5,277 nucleotides of DNA, from contig JAUWXM010000071.1 of assembly GCA_030616365.1 (NCBI GenBank), positions 1 through 5,277 of the forward strand. The letters run 5' to 3'. The position numbers and the translations under genes are program-made. This DNA comes from a bacterium. GTDB taxonomy: Bacteria > UBP18 > UBA7526. How positions within the stretch are numbered: the first letter of the stretch is position 1; every line of letters begins with the position of its first letter. Positions 1 through 5,277 of this stretch are shown in pieces. The notes under the pieces were generated by a model. The model worked only from the letters and a program-made list of their open reading frames with translations, did not search any database and had not been told where the DNA came from.

Positions 1-248
1 AGAAGACCACCCATGGTAGGAGTGCCCGACTTTTCCCGATGGAGACGATAGAGGATGGGATACTCCTCATCCTCTACTGCTTTTTGGGAGATCCTTAGTC
101 TCTTCAATCTCTTGATAATCAGAGGCCCAAAGATAATGCTCGCTAAAAGAGCGGTTAAGGCCGCAAGACCGGCGCGCACTGTGATATAGCGAAAGACATT
201 GAAGACGATATGTAAGTCTTTAAAACGAATGAGCAATTGATAGAGCAT
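1..248 (-). CDS. mraY: MraY, phospho-N-acetylmuramoyl-pentapeptide transferase (N-terminal part; continues beyond the window)
   Basis: MraY is an integral membrane enzyme that moves phospho-MurNAc-pentapeptide from UDP onto undecaprenyl phosphate, giving lipid I. Only the first 82 codons are present; the rest lies to the left of the window. The translation begins MLYQLLIRFKDLHIVFNVFR, matching the family start with its FNVFxY motif. A hydrophobic first membrane segment follows at about residues 24-46 and includes LTALLASIIFGPLII. The conserved loop KSGTPTMGG at about residues 73-81 is a hallmark of MraY. The ATG at 246-248 is well supported: an AGGAGG lies five bases upstream and the N-terminus aligns with known MraY. 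The gene sits directly downstream of murF, as in the usual dcw order, but a 207-base repeat-filled spacer separates them. No defect is seen in the visible part. Confidence 0.95.
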   Translation of the reverse strand, partial: MLYQLLIRFKDLHIVFNVFRYITVRAGLAALTALLASIIFGPLIIKRLKRLRISQKAVEDEEYPILYRLHREKSGTPTMGGL

Positions 249-253
249 CTTTA

Positions 254-259
254 CCTCCT
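254..259 (-). promoter_or_regulatory. Ribosome binding site of mraY
   Basis: On the minus strand this reads AGGAGG, a perfect Shine-Dalgarno core, followed by five bases (TAAAG) and then the ATG of mraY. It fixes the mraY start and is the strongest such site in the window. Confidence 0.85.
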
Positions 260-272
260 GTAAGGTGGTATT

Positions 273-465
273 AGTTTACAGTTTACAATATAAAGACTAC
301 AAATTACAAGCACCAAACACCAAATAACAAACAAGCACCAATGACCAAAACGGTCTGTTTTGAACATTTAGTAATTGAAATTTGTGATTTGTTTGTGATT
401 TGTAATTTGGGATTTGGAATTTTAAATATTCTGGTTACTGTTAACTGGTTACTGGTTACTTTGGG
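273..465. repeat. Degenerate 7-base-period array filling the murF-mraY spacer
   Basis: Cut into sevens from 273, the plus strand reads as related words: agtttac, agtttac, then agactac, aaattac, aagcacc, aaacacc, aaataac, aaacaag. After about 357 the words become T/G-rich: gtaattg, aaatttg, tgatttg, then a 4-base remnant (392-395), then tgatttg, taatttg, ggatttg, gaatttt. A third word family, ctggtta, ctgttaa, ctggtta, ctggtta, occupies 431-458. The register shifts once, at 392-395. The array starts 14 bases upstream of the mraY ribosome binding site and runs into the last codons of murF, whose TAA stop (456-458) lies in the fourth ctggtta unit. No gene is visible here. The 7-base register is my own manual parse. 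The words are too varied for a simple microsatellite but too regular for random spacer sequence. Confidence 0.75.
300..409. repeat. Nested inverted repeats forming a long imperfect hairpin
   Basis: Three exact inverted pairs are nested around one centre: caaattacaa (300-309) with ttgtaatttg (400-409), acaaacaa (327-334) with ttgtttgt (389-396), and caaaac (346-351) with gttttg (357-362), leaving the 5-base loop ggtct. Bases between the pairs match only in part, so the whole is an imperfect stem with bulges. It is A/T-rich and has no U-tract placed like that of a standard intrinsic terminator. It might act as a structured RNA element between murF and mraY or as a cruciform in DNA, but no function can be read from the sequence. 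Confidence 0.65.
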
Positions 466-1616
466 ATATATTTGCTCTTCAACTTATCTATGATCTCCTC
501 CATTCCTGTGGCGCGGGAGCCCTTAATGAGAACGGTGTCTCCTTCTTTAGCGACGGTAGAGAGTCTCTCTTCCGTCTCCTCTTTATTCCGGCAAGAGATT
601 ATTCTTCTCTTTTTCATTCCAGCCTCTATCGCTCCCCGGGCGATATATCCTGCCAGATTCCCACAGGTGATGAGCATATCTATTTCTGAATGAGCAACAT
701 ATATTCCGGTTTCTTTATGGGCCAGAAGGGCCCTTTTTCCTAATTCTAACATATCTCCCGCTACCAATATCTTCTTTCCCTTTGGAGAAAGGCCTCTCAG
801 GGTCTCGATGGCAGCGATAAAAGACTTGGGAGAAGCGTTGTAGGTATCATCGAGAATGGTAAGACCCCTCACTCTCATTACCCTCATCCTACCCGCAAGA
901 GGCTGGAACTGGGAGAGTCCCTTTTGAATTATCTCTTTCTTCATGCCTAAGGCATGGGCAGCCGCCGCTGCTGCTAATGCGTTATATATATTGTGATGGC
1001 CAAGACATCTCAGGTGAAGGGGAAGGCTCTCCTTCCCTATTCTTAAGGTAAACCTCATCCCCTCCTCTTTTAGATTTTCAATTCTCTGGGCCTTGACTTG
1101 GGCCTTTTTCCTTATGCCATAGGTGAATATTCTTGCTTTTATTCCCTTTTTCATATCCCGTATGTAGGGGTCATCGATATTAAGAATGGCAACATCATCC
1201 TTGCCCAGGGCATATACCAGCTCGGCCTTTGCCAGGGCCACTCTCTGGACATTGCCCAGATACTGTAAATGAACCTCTCCCACATTGGTCATCACCCCCA
1301 TCTTGGGAGAAGAGATCCTAGTGAGTCTCTTGATCTCTCCCAGGGCGCTCATCCCCATCTCTAAGACCGCCACCTGGTGCCTCTTAGAGAGGCGGAATAG
1401 GGTCAGGGGAACCCCGATCTCGTTATTGAAGTTCCCTTGGGTCTTTAAGACAGAGAGCTCTAAAGAGAGGATGGAAGCAATCATGTCCTTGGTGGTCGTC
1501 TTACCTGTTGACCCGGTCACAGCAACTACTGGTAGATCAAATCTCTCCCGATAGTATTTAGCGATTTGGCCGAGGGCCTTTAGAGTATCTCTTACTTCTA
1601 TAAAGATCTTTTGACT
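456..1616 (-). CDS. murF: MurF, central ATPase and C-terminal domains (3' part of a frame-interrupted murF)
   Basis: This is the larger part of UDP-MurNAc-tripeptide:D-Ala-D-Ala ligase, the cytoplasmic enzyme that completes the UDP-MurNAc-pentapeptide. In this frame MurF-like sequence begins within the repeat at about 1616 (SQKIFIEVRDTLKALGQIAK) and runs to the TAA at 456-458. The frame is open up to a stop at 1659-1661 but has no ATG before the P-loop. The first possible start, GTG at 1518-1520, would cut off the linker. Counting from that GTG, visible motifs are the P-loop TGSTGKT (residues 2-8), GNFNNEIGVP (29-38), the LAKAEL region with the likely carbamylated lysine (about 98), GHHNIYNA (174-181), DDTYNAS (224-230), GDMLELG (255-261) and KGSRATGMEE (333-342). 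All are typical of MurF rather than MurE. Nothing in this part looks decayed. It encodes 386 residues; the missing N-terminal domain is in another frame immediately upstream. Confidence 0.9.
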   Translation of the reverse strand, partial: SQKIFIEVRDTLKALGQIAKYYRERFDLPVVAVTGSTGKTTTKDMIASILSLELSVLKTQGNFNNEIGVPLTLFRLSKRHQVAVLEMGMSALGEIKRLTRISSPKMGVMTNVGEVHLQYLGNVQRVALAKAELVYALGKDDVAILNIDDPYIRDMKKGIKARIFTYGIRKKAQVKAQRIENLKEEGMRFTLRIGKESLPLHLRCLGHHNIYNALAAAAAAHALGMKKEIIQKGLSQFQPLAGRMRVMRVRGLTILDDTYNASPKSFIAAIETLRGLSPKGKKILVAGDMLELGKRALLAHKETGIYVAHSEIDMLITCGNLAGYIARGAIEAGMKKRRIISCRNKEETEERLSTVAKEGDTVLIKGSRATGMEEIIDKLKSKYIPK

Positions 1617-1843
1617 TTTGACTTTGGACTTTGGACTGTTAGGGCTCCACAGGCTCCCTTATCGAGGGCCTCATGAACGAAGTCCTGGCCATCATATCTT
1701 GGCCCCTTTAGAACGATGAATAACTCATCCTTTTTTATCTTGCGGCTATCAGTAGAGATGCCAGAAATCTCTCTCTTTAGATCTCCCTGGATCAGTTTCC
1801 CTCCAGTAGCCTTTAGTAACTCACTAACTTTTAACTTCTCCAT
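1598..1843 (-). CDS. murF: MurF, N-terminal UDP-substrate-binding domain (5' part of a frame-interrupted murF)
   Basis: This 81-residue reading frame is the N-terminal domain of MurF, which binds the UDP-MurNAc-tripeptide. The order matches the family: the helix KVSELLKATGGKLIQG (5-20), then ISTDSRKIKKDELFIVLKG (29-47) and the DGQDFVHEALDKGACGALTV stretch (51-70). After residue 70 it enters the 7-base repeat (QSPKSKVK) and ends three codons later at a TAG (1598-1600). MurF proteins are about 450 residues long, so this is not a complete gene. The linker and ATPase domain continue one frame away, and both frames encode SPKSKVK across the repeat. The ATG at 1841-1843 is the only plausible start, since a TAA (1853-1855) lies just upstream in frame. 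An AGGAG precedes it, with an unusually short spacer of two bases. Joined in one frame by an added repeat unit, the protein would be about 464 residues. Confidence 0.88.
   Translation of the reverse strand: MEKLKVSELLKATGGKLIQGDLKREISGISTDSRKIKKDELFIVLKGPRYDGQDFVHEALDKGACGALTVQSPKSKVKRSL
1611..1638. repeat. Four-unit 7-base tandem repeat at the murF frame break
   Basis: The plus strand reads ttgactt, ttgactt, tggactt, tggactg; in coding sense this is CAGTCCA, AAGTCCA, AAGTCAA, AAGTCAA, followed by AAG. The repeat lies in the linker between the N-terminal and ATPase domains of MurF, a place that tolerates length changes. Going from the upstream to the downstream frame requires a shift of -1, equal to adding one base modulo three. 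One extra 7-base unit, or loss of two units, would supply it. A ribosomal -1 slip on the A-AAA-G within TCA AAA GTC would do the same. Because the period is 7, both frames give the same peptide string offset by one unit. Confidence 0.85.
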
Positions 1844-1860
1844 CTCTCCTGTTTACTTTC

Positions 1861-1909
1861 ATTTTACATTGAACATTTAGCATTGAGCATTGAGCATTTT
1901 GCATTGATC
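1861..1909. repeat. Seven-unit 7-base array in the murE-murF spacer
   Basis: The plus strand divides exactly into attttac, attgaac, atttagc, attgagc, attgagc, attttgc, attgatc: seven consecutive heptamers all beginning ATT and ending in C, with no register slip. It fills most of the 76-base spacer between the murE stop and the murF start. It shares the 12-mer ttgaacatttag (1869-1880) with the murF-mraY array (360-371), in the same orientation, which suggests the two arrays have a common origin. Confidence 0.85.
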
Positions 1910-1919
1910 TTCTGCTCCT

Positions 1920-3416
1920 TCACCGTTTCCCCGTTTCTCCCTTTCCCCGCTTCTCGCTTTCCCACTTTCTCAATATTTTTCTGGCAACTTCTCTATCGTC
2001 GAAGGGAAGAACCTGGGTCCCTATGGTCTGGGTGGTCTCATGCCCCTTTCCTGCGATTAAGATTATGTCTCCTGAGCCGGCCTCTTCTATTGCCTTCCTA
2101 ATGGCTCCCTTCCGATCGAGGATGATGGTATATCTACCACCCCCCCTCTTCATCCCTACCTCAATGCTTGAGGCGATACTCAAAGGCTCCTCACTCCTGG
2201 GATTATCATTGGTGATTATGGTATAATCGCTATATCGCGCTGCCACCTCACCCATCAAGGGCCTCTTTGACCTATCCCGATCCCCGCCACAGCCAAAGAC
2301 TAAGATTATCCTTCCCTTTGTCAATTCCCGACAGGTTGAGAGCATATTCTCTAAAGCATTGTCCGTATGGGCGTAGTCAACGATTACCCAGAAGTTCTGG
2401 CCCTCATCGATCCTCTCAAACCTTCCCGGGATATTCCCTACCCTCTCCAGGCCCTCCTTTATGGCAGAGGAAGAAATCTTTAGAAGAAAAGCGACCCCAA
2501 TGGCAGCCAAAGCGTTGTAGATATTGTGCCTTCCAGAAAGAGAGAGGTCAATATCCAGCTCTTCTTCTTTTGTCTTTACCTTAAAACTGCTTCCTTTCAG
2601 ACTTAAGTCTATTCCCCTTGCCCTGACATCTGCCTTTTTTTCTATCCCATAGGTTAAGATGGAACAAGGGATTCTTTTCCTTAGGTAATTGCTCTTGGGA
2701 TCATCGATGTTTATGACGGCGAAGGCCTTCTTCGGTAGCATGGTAAAGAGCTTGGTCTTCGCTTCTAAGTAATTCTCTACTGTCTGGTGGAAGTCGAGAT
2801 GGTCAATGGATAGGTTGGTGAAGACTGCTATGGAGAAGTGCACATTTTCAATGCGGGAGAGCTGGAGGGAGTGGCTTGAGACCTCCATCACCGCATATTT
2901 AATCTTCTTCTTCACCAGCTGACTGAGTAGGGACTGAAGGTCGAGTGATTCTGGAGTAGTAATCTGGGCGGGAATGGTTTTACTACCTATCTTGTGGGCA
3001 ATGGTACCCAGGAGGCCACAGCCTTTCCTGTCTGCGGTCAAAATGGCCTCGATAAAATAGGAGGTAGTGGTCTTTCCATTGGTGCCTGTAATCCCGATGA
3101 GTCTGATCTTTCTCGAGGGCCGAGAGAAAAATTTATCCGCCAAAAGGGCCAGGGCCTTCCTAGTATCTGGCACCCGAATCCCGGTTATCCCTTCTCCTAA
3201 AGGGATCTTTTGCTCTGTAACTACTGCCTGGGCTCCCTTGAGGAGGGCTTCGTTTATGAAGCGGTGACCATCTGTCCGGAAGCCGGGAATAGCAACAAAG
3301 AGTGAATTCCTCTTCACTCTTTTAGAATCATAAGAAATTTCCCTGATCTCTATATTGCGGGGGCCAGAGACCTCCTTCTCCTTTAAGGTCTCCAATAACT
3401 GGCTCAATTTAACCAT
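1920..3416 (-). CDS. murE: MurE, UDP-MurNAc-L-Ala-D-Glu:meso-2,6-diaminopimelate ligase
   Basis: MurE is a cytoplasmic ATP-dependent ligase that adds the third residue of the peptidoglycan stem peptide. The 498-residue frame has the normal family length. The N-terminal substrate domain includes ISYDSKRVKRNSLFVAIPG (27-45). Further motifs are the P-loop GTNGKTTT (111-118), TTPES (153-157), MEVSSHSL (177-184), the FTNLSIDHLDFH stretch (199-210), YLEAK with the probable carbamylated lysine K220, SGRHNIYNA (294-302), DYAHT (347-351), GCGGDRD (375-381), DNPRSEEP (404-411) and GKGHE (457-461). The DNPR motif is the known mark of DAP-specific rather than lysine-specific MurE. The ATG at 3414-3416 follows the upstream PBP stop by one base, indicating translational coupling, with a GGAG inside the end of the PBP gene. 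The last 15 residues (484-498, Lys/Gly/Glu/Arg-rich) are encoded by an 8-base repeat and reach past the usual end after the FDDRE helix. Confidence 0.97.
   Translation of the reverse strand: MVKLSQLLETLKEKEVSGPRNIEIREISYDSKRVKRNSLFVAIPGFRTDGHRFINEALLKGAQAVVTEQKIPLGEGITGIRVPDTRKALALLADKFFSRPSRKIRLIGITGTNGKTTTSYFIEAILTADRKGCGLLGTIAHKIGSKTIPAQITTPESLDLQSLLSQLVKKKIKYAVMEVSSHSLQLSRIENVHFSIAVFTNLSIDHLDFHQTVENYLEAKTKLFTMLPKKAFAVINIDDPKSNYLRKRIPCSILTYGIEKKADVRARGIDLSLKGSSFKVKTKEEELDIDLSLSGRHNIYNALAAIGVAFLLKISSSAIKEGLERVGNIPGRFERIDEGQNFWVIVDYAHTDNALENMLSTCRELTKGRIILVFGCGGDRDRSKRPLMGEVAARYSDYTIITNDNPRSEEPLSIASSIEVGMKRGGGRYTIILDRKGAIRKAIEEAGSGDIILIAGKGHETTQTIGTQVLPFDDREVARKILRKWESEKRGKGETGKR
1922..1969. 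repeat. Six-unit 8-base array encoding the MurE C-terminus
   Basis: The plus strand splits into accgtttc, cccgtttc, tccctttc, cccgcttc, tcgctttc, ccactttc: six octamers sharing a TTTC or CTTC end. Read on the coding strand these are GAAA-type units that encode residues 484-498 of MurE. The A at 1922 forms the first base of the TGA stop (1920-1922). The period here is 8 bases, unlike the 7 of the other arrays. Confidence 0.8.
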
Positions 3417-3417
3417 A

Positions 3418-5277
3418 CTAACTCCGAGAGGAAAACCAAATAGTACATTCCTTCACCCCTTTTAAGGAAACTCCAGGGGAAGGATTCTGCTTTATCACTC
3501 GACCGCTACCAATGAAGTTTGGCTTCAAATCATAATTACTCAAGATGCGAAATGTCTCTCTCATACTCCTGTCCTTTAGATCGGGCATCTTTCCTCTTCC
3601 CTCAATCCCCATCTCTTTTACCTTTGGATCCATATCAGAGAGGCTCACTCTTATAATCTCCCCAGCAGAACCCTTCCCGGGAGGGACGTTCAGGTAGTGA
3701 AGGGTTCTCTGGGCGACCTCCCTAAATACCGGGGCAGCAATCAGGCCTCCATAATGGACCATCCTTCCTTCGTAGGAAAGACCCCTCGGCTCATCGACCA
3801 CTACCAGGATGAGAATCCTGGGATCATCTGCCGGGACCCAGCCGAGGAAGGAGGCTACCGCCTTATCCTGGCTATACTTTCTGGTTCTAGGGTCTATCTT
3901 CTGAGCGGTACCCGTCTTTCCTGCTACCTCATAGCCCGGAATCTGGGCCCTGGTGCCCGTACCCCTAAGTATCACCCCTTTGAGAATATCGGTGAGCCTA
4001 TAGGCTGTCTCCTGGGAGATGACCCGACGCATAGGGGTGGGCTCAAACTCCTTTATTACCTTGCCCTCTCTGGAGATAATGGCCTTCACTGCCCAGGGTC
4101 TCATCAAGATCCCTCCATTGGCTATGGCGCTGGCGGCAGTGGCCAGCTGGATAGCGGTGACTGATATCTCCTGGCCGATGGGTAAGGCAGCCATGGAGAG
4201 GCCTGACCACTGTCTTGGCTTCCGCAAGATCCCCCTCACCTCTCCCGGGAGATCAATCCCCGTCAGGAAACCGAAACCGAAGGAACGCAGGTATTCATAG
4301 AGCTTTAAAGGGCCCAGCCTCTGACCGAGCTTAATAGTTCCTATATTGGAGGATTTCTCTATTACCTCAGGAAAGGTGAGCCACTCATACTTTTTGATGT
4401 CGTGGACCACATGGTCTTTAGAGACGCGCAGGGCGCCCTTCTCACAGTAGAACCTCTCTTTATATTCTACCACATCTTCTGCTAAGGCTGCTGCAGCAGT
4501 AACGAACTTCAATGCCGAACCGGGCTCGAAGAGATCGGTTACCGCCCGGTTGCGCCGAATATAGGAGGGGTAATCTTTAAATCTATTGAGGTTATAGGAG
4601 GGCTGATTGGCCAGGGCCAGTATCTCGCCCGTCTTGGGATCCATGACGATGATGGTGGCACTCCTTGCTCCTTGCTCCTTATAGACCTTCTCCAGCTCCC
4701 TCTCCGCGATATACTGAATGGACTCGTCTATGGTGAGGATAGTATCATAGCCGCCAGAGGGAGGATAGAAGCGATATTCTCCGGATAAGATACTCCTTCC
4801 CCGAGCATCCCGGGTGCTCAAGAGCCAACCCGGGGCCCCTTTAATATACTGATTATAGAGAAGCTCTATCCCTTCCAGACCTTGGTCATCAAGTCCGGCA
4901 AAGCCCAATAGGTGGCAGGCAAGAGATCCTTTAGGGTAGAGGCGCTTGCTCTCTTCTGTTAACCCAATTGCCTGGATGTCAAGCTCCTTGATCTTTTCTG
5001 CCAAATCCTTTGGTATCTTCCTTTCCAGCCAGACAAAGTTTTTCCCTTTATTAAGTTTCTCTAAAATCTGGGAAGGGGTCTTTTTCAAAACCGGGGAGAG
5101 TCTTCTTGCAATTTCTTCTTTATTCTCCATCTCTCGAGGAAGGGCATAGAGAGAATCCAGGGAAAGACTCACCGCTAACTTGCGCATCCTTCTATCATAG
5201 ATTATCCCTCGCTGGGGCTCGATTTTGATAGTTCTCTTCTGTTGGCTGTGGGCCTTTTCTTGTAGTTCAGGTGATTT
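3418..5277 (-). CDS. ftsI: Class B penicillin-binding protein (FtsI/SpoVD type) with C-terminal PASTA domain; 5' end outside the window
   Basis: This is a peptidoglycan D,D-transpeptidase that cross-links stem peptides in the periplasm or outer wall zone, most likely at the division septum as FtsI/PBP3. The frame stays open to the window edge, and residues upstream of the ATG at 5185-5187 (KIEPQRGIIYDRR) are the conserved start of the family's pedestal domain. That ATG is therefore internal, and the membrane anchor lies beyond the edge. Counting from it, the transpeptidase motifs are intact: SALK in FEPGSALKF (catalytic Ser224), SSN (279-281) and KTGTAQK (424-430). The family-typical HYGGLIAAPVF is at 478-488. 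A single PASTA-like module fills about 532-589, ending just before the TAG at 3418-3420. Visible length is 619 residues. FtsI and SpoVD cannot be separated with certainty; the dcw position next to murE and the lack of other paralogues in view favour FtsI. Confidence 0.94.
   Translation of the reverse strand, partial: KSPELQEKAHSQQKRTIKIEPQRGIIYDRRMRKLAVSLSLDSLYALPREMENKEEIARRLSPVLKKTPSQILEKLNKGKNFVWLERKIPKDLAEKIKELDIQAIGLTEESKRLYPKGSLACHLLGFAGLDDQGLEGIELLYNQYIKGAPGWLLSTRDARGRSILSGEYRFYPPSGGYDTILTIDESIQYIAERELEKVYKEQGARSATIIVMDPKTGEILALANQPSYNLNRFKDYPSYIRRNRAVTDLFEPGSALKFVTAAAALAEDVVEYKERFYCEKGALRVSKDHVVHDIKKYEWLTFPEVIEKSSNIGTIKLGQRLGPLKLYEYLRSFGFGFLTGIDLPGEVRGILRKPRQWSGLSMAALPIGQEISVTAIQLATAASAIANGGILMRPWAVKAIISREGKVIKEFEPTPMRRVISQETAYRLTDILKGVILRGTGTRAQIPGYEVAGKTGTAQKIDPRTRKYSQDKAVASFLGWVPADDPRILILVVVDEPRGLSYEGRMVHYGGLIAAPVFREVAQRTLHYLNVPPGKGSAGEIIRVSLSDMDPKVKEMGIEGRGKMPDLKDRSMRETFRILSNYDLKPNFIGSGRVIKQNPSPGVSLKGVKECTIWFSSRS
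4660..4680. repeat. Three-unit 7-base repeat inside the PBP gene
   Basis: In coding sense this is AAGGAGC, AAGGAGC, AAGGAGT, 20 of 21 bases matching the unit, encoding KEQGARS just before the conserved TIIVMDPKTGEILALA stretch. Twenty-one bases keep the frame. By eye the spacing from the REL helix to the VMDP strand equals that of E. coli FtsI, so the repeat does not lengthen the protein. It may be chance or drift within existing sequence rather than an insertion. Confidence 0.6.

Noticed and set aside
287..316. Possible mraY promoter on the minus strand (TTGGTG, 18 bases, TATATT)
   Set aside because: The -35 match is weak and both boxes fall in A/T-rich repeat words where such matches are expected by chance.
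346..362. Intrinsic terminator after murF
   Set aside because: The stem is six A/T-rich pairs with one G-C pair and no following U-tract, and mraY downstream is expected to be co-transcribed.
273..465. CRISPR array
   Set aside because: Units are 7 bases, directly adjacent and degenerate, without unique spacers of about 30 bases, and no cas gene is in view.
1518..1520. GTG as a true separate start for a short MurF-like protein
   Set aside because: It falls immediately before the P-loop, and the linker residues upstream in the same frame (VRDTLKALGQIAKYY) are clearly MurF. A protein starting here would lack conserved sequence, and I see no ribosome binding site that would decide for it.
1598..1658. 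Insertion of a mobile element as the cause of the murF break
   Set aside because: No extra sequence beyond the short 7-base units separates the two parts. Linker length is close to normal, and no terminal inverted repeats or transposase sequence are present.
472..4300. Plus-strand open frames of 66 to 155 codons across the murF, murE and PBP genes
   Set aside because: They lie opposite genes with intact family motifs, show no recognisable motifs of their own, and have compositions expected of antisense shadows.
5185..5187. ATG as the start of the PBP gene
   Set aside because: The frame stays open to the window edge and the upstream residues (KIEPQRGIIYDRR) are conserved family sequence, so this methionine is internal and the gene is cut by the window.

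Overview
The window holds four adjacent cell-wall genes, all on the minus strand. From right to left in transcription order they are a class B penicillin-binding protein of the FtsI/SpoVD type with a C-terminal PASTA domain (5' end outside the window), murE, murF and the first 82 codons of mraY. This is the conserved core of the bacterial dcw (division and cell wall) cluster. Together the genes build the peptidoglycan precursor and cross-link it. MurE and MurF add the third residue and the D-Ala-D-Ala dipeptide to UDP-MurNAc-peptide, MraY moves the product onto undecaprenyl phosphate, and the PBP later cross-links the stem peptides at the septum. MurE carries the DNPR motif of meso-diaminopimelate-adding enzymes, so the organism probably has DAP-type peptidoglycan. 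Base composition is moderate. I cannot name the organism. An uncultured bacterial lineage is a reasonable guess, but nothing here fixes a phylum.

The genes themselves are ordinary; the DNA between and inside them is not. Read by eye, almost the whole murF-mraY spacer (about 273-465) is a degenerate array of 7-base words. Its first half is A/C-rich and its second half T/G-rich, so it folds on itself through several exact inverted repeats. Further arrays with different words lie in the murE-murF spacer (seven 7-base units, 1861-1909), at the 3' end of murE (six 8-base units, 1922-1969, encoding its last 15 residues and overlapping its stop), inside murF (four 7-base units, 1611-1638) and inside the PBP gene (three 7-base units, 4660-4680, in frame).

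The array inside murF coincides with a break in the reading frame. The N-terminal domain is read in one frame up to a stop at 1598-1600. The ATP-binding and C-terminal domains are read in another frame, open from 1658 down to 456. Because each unit is 7 bases, gaining one unit or losing two would restore a single MurF of about 464 or 457 residues. This could be repeat-length variation in an essential gene, ribosomal frameshifting, or a sequencing or assembly error; the sequence alone cannot decide. The shared word length across arrays with unrelated words is the most unusual signal in the window.
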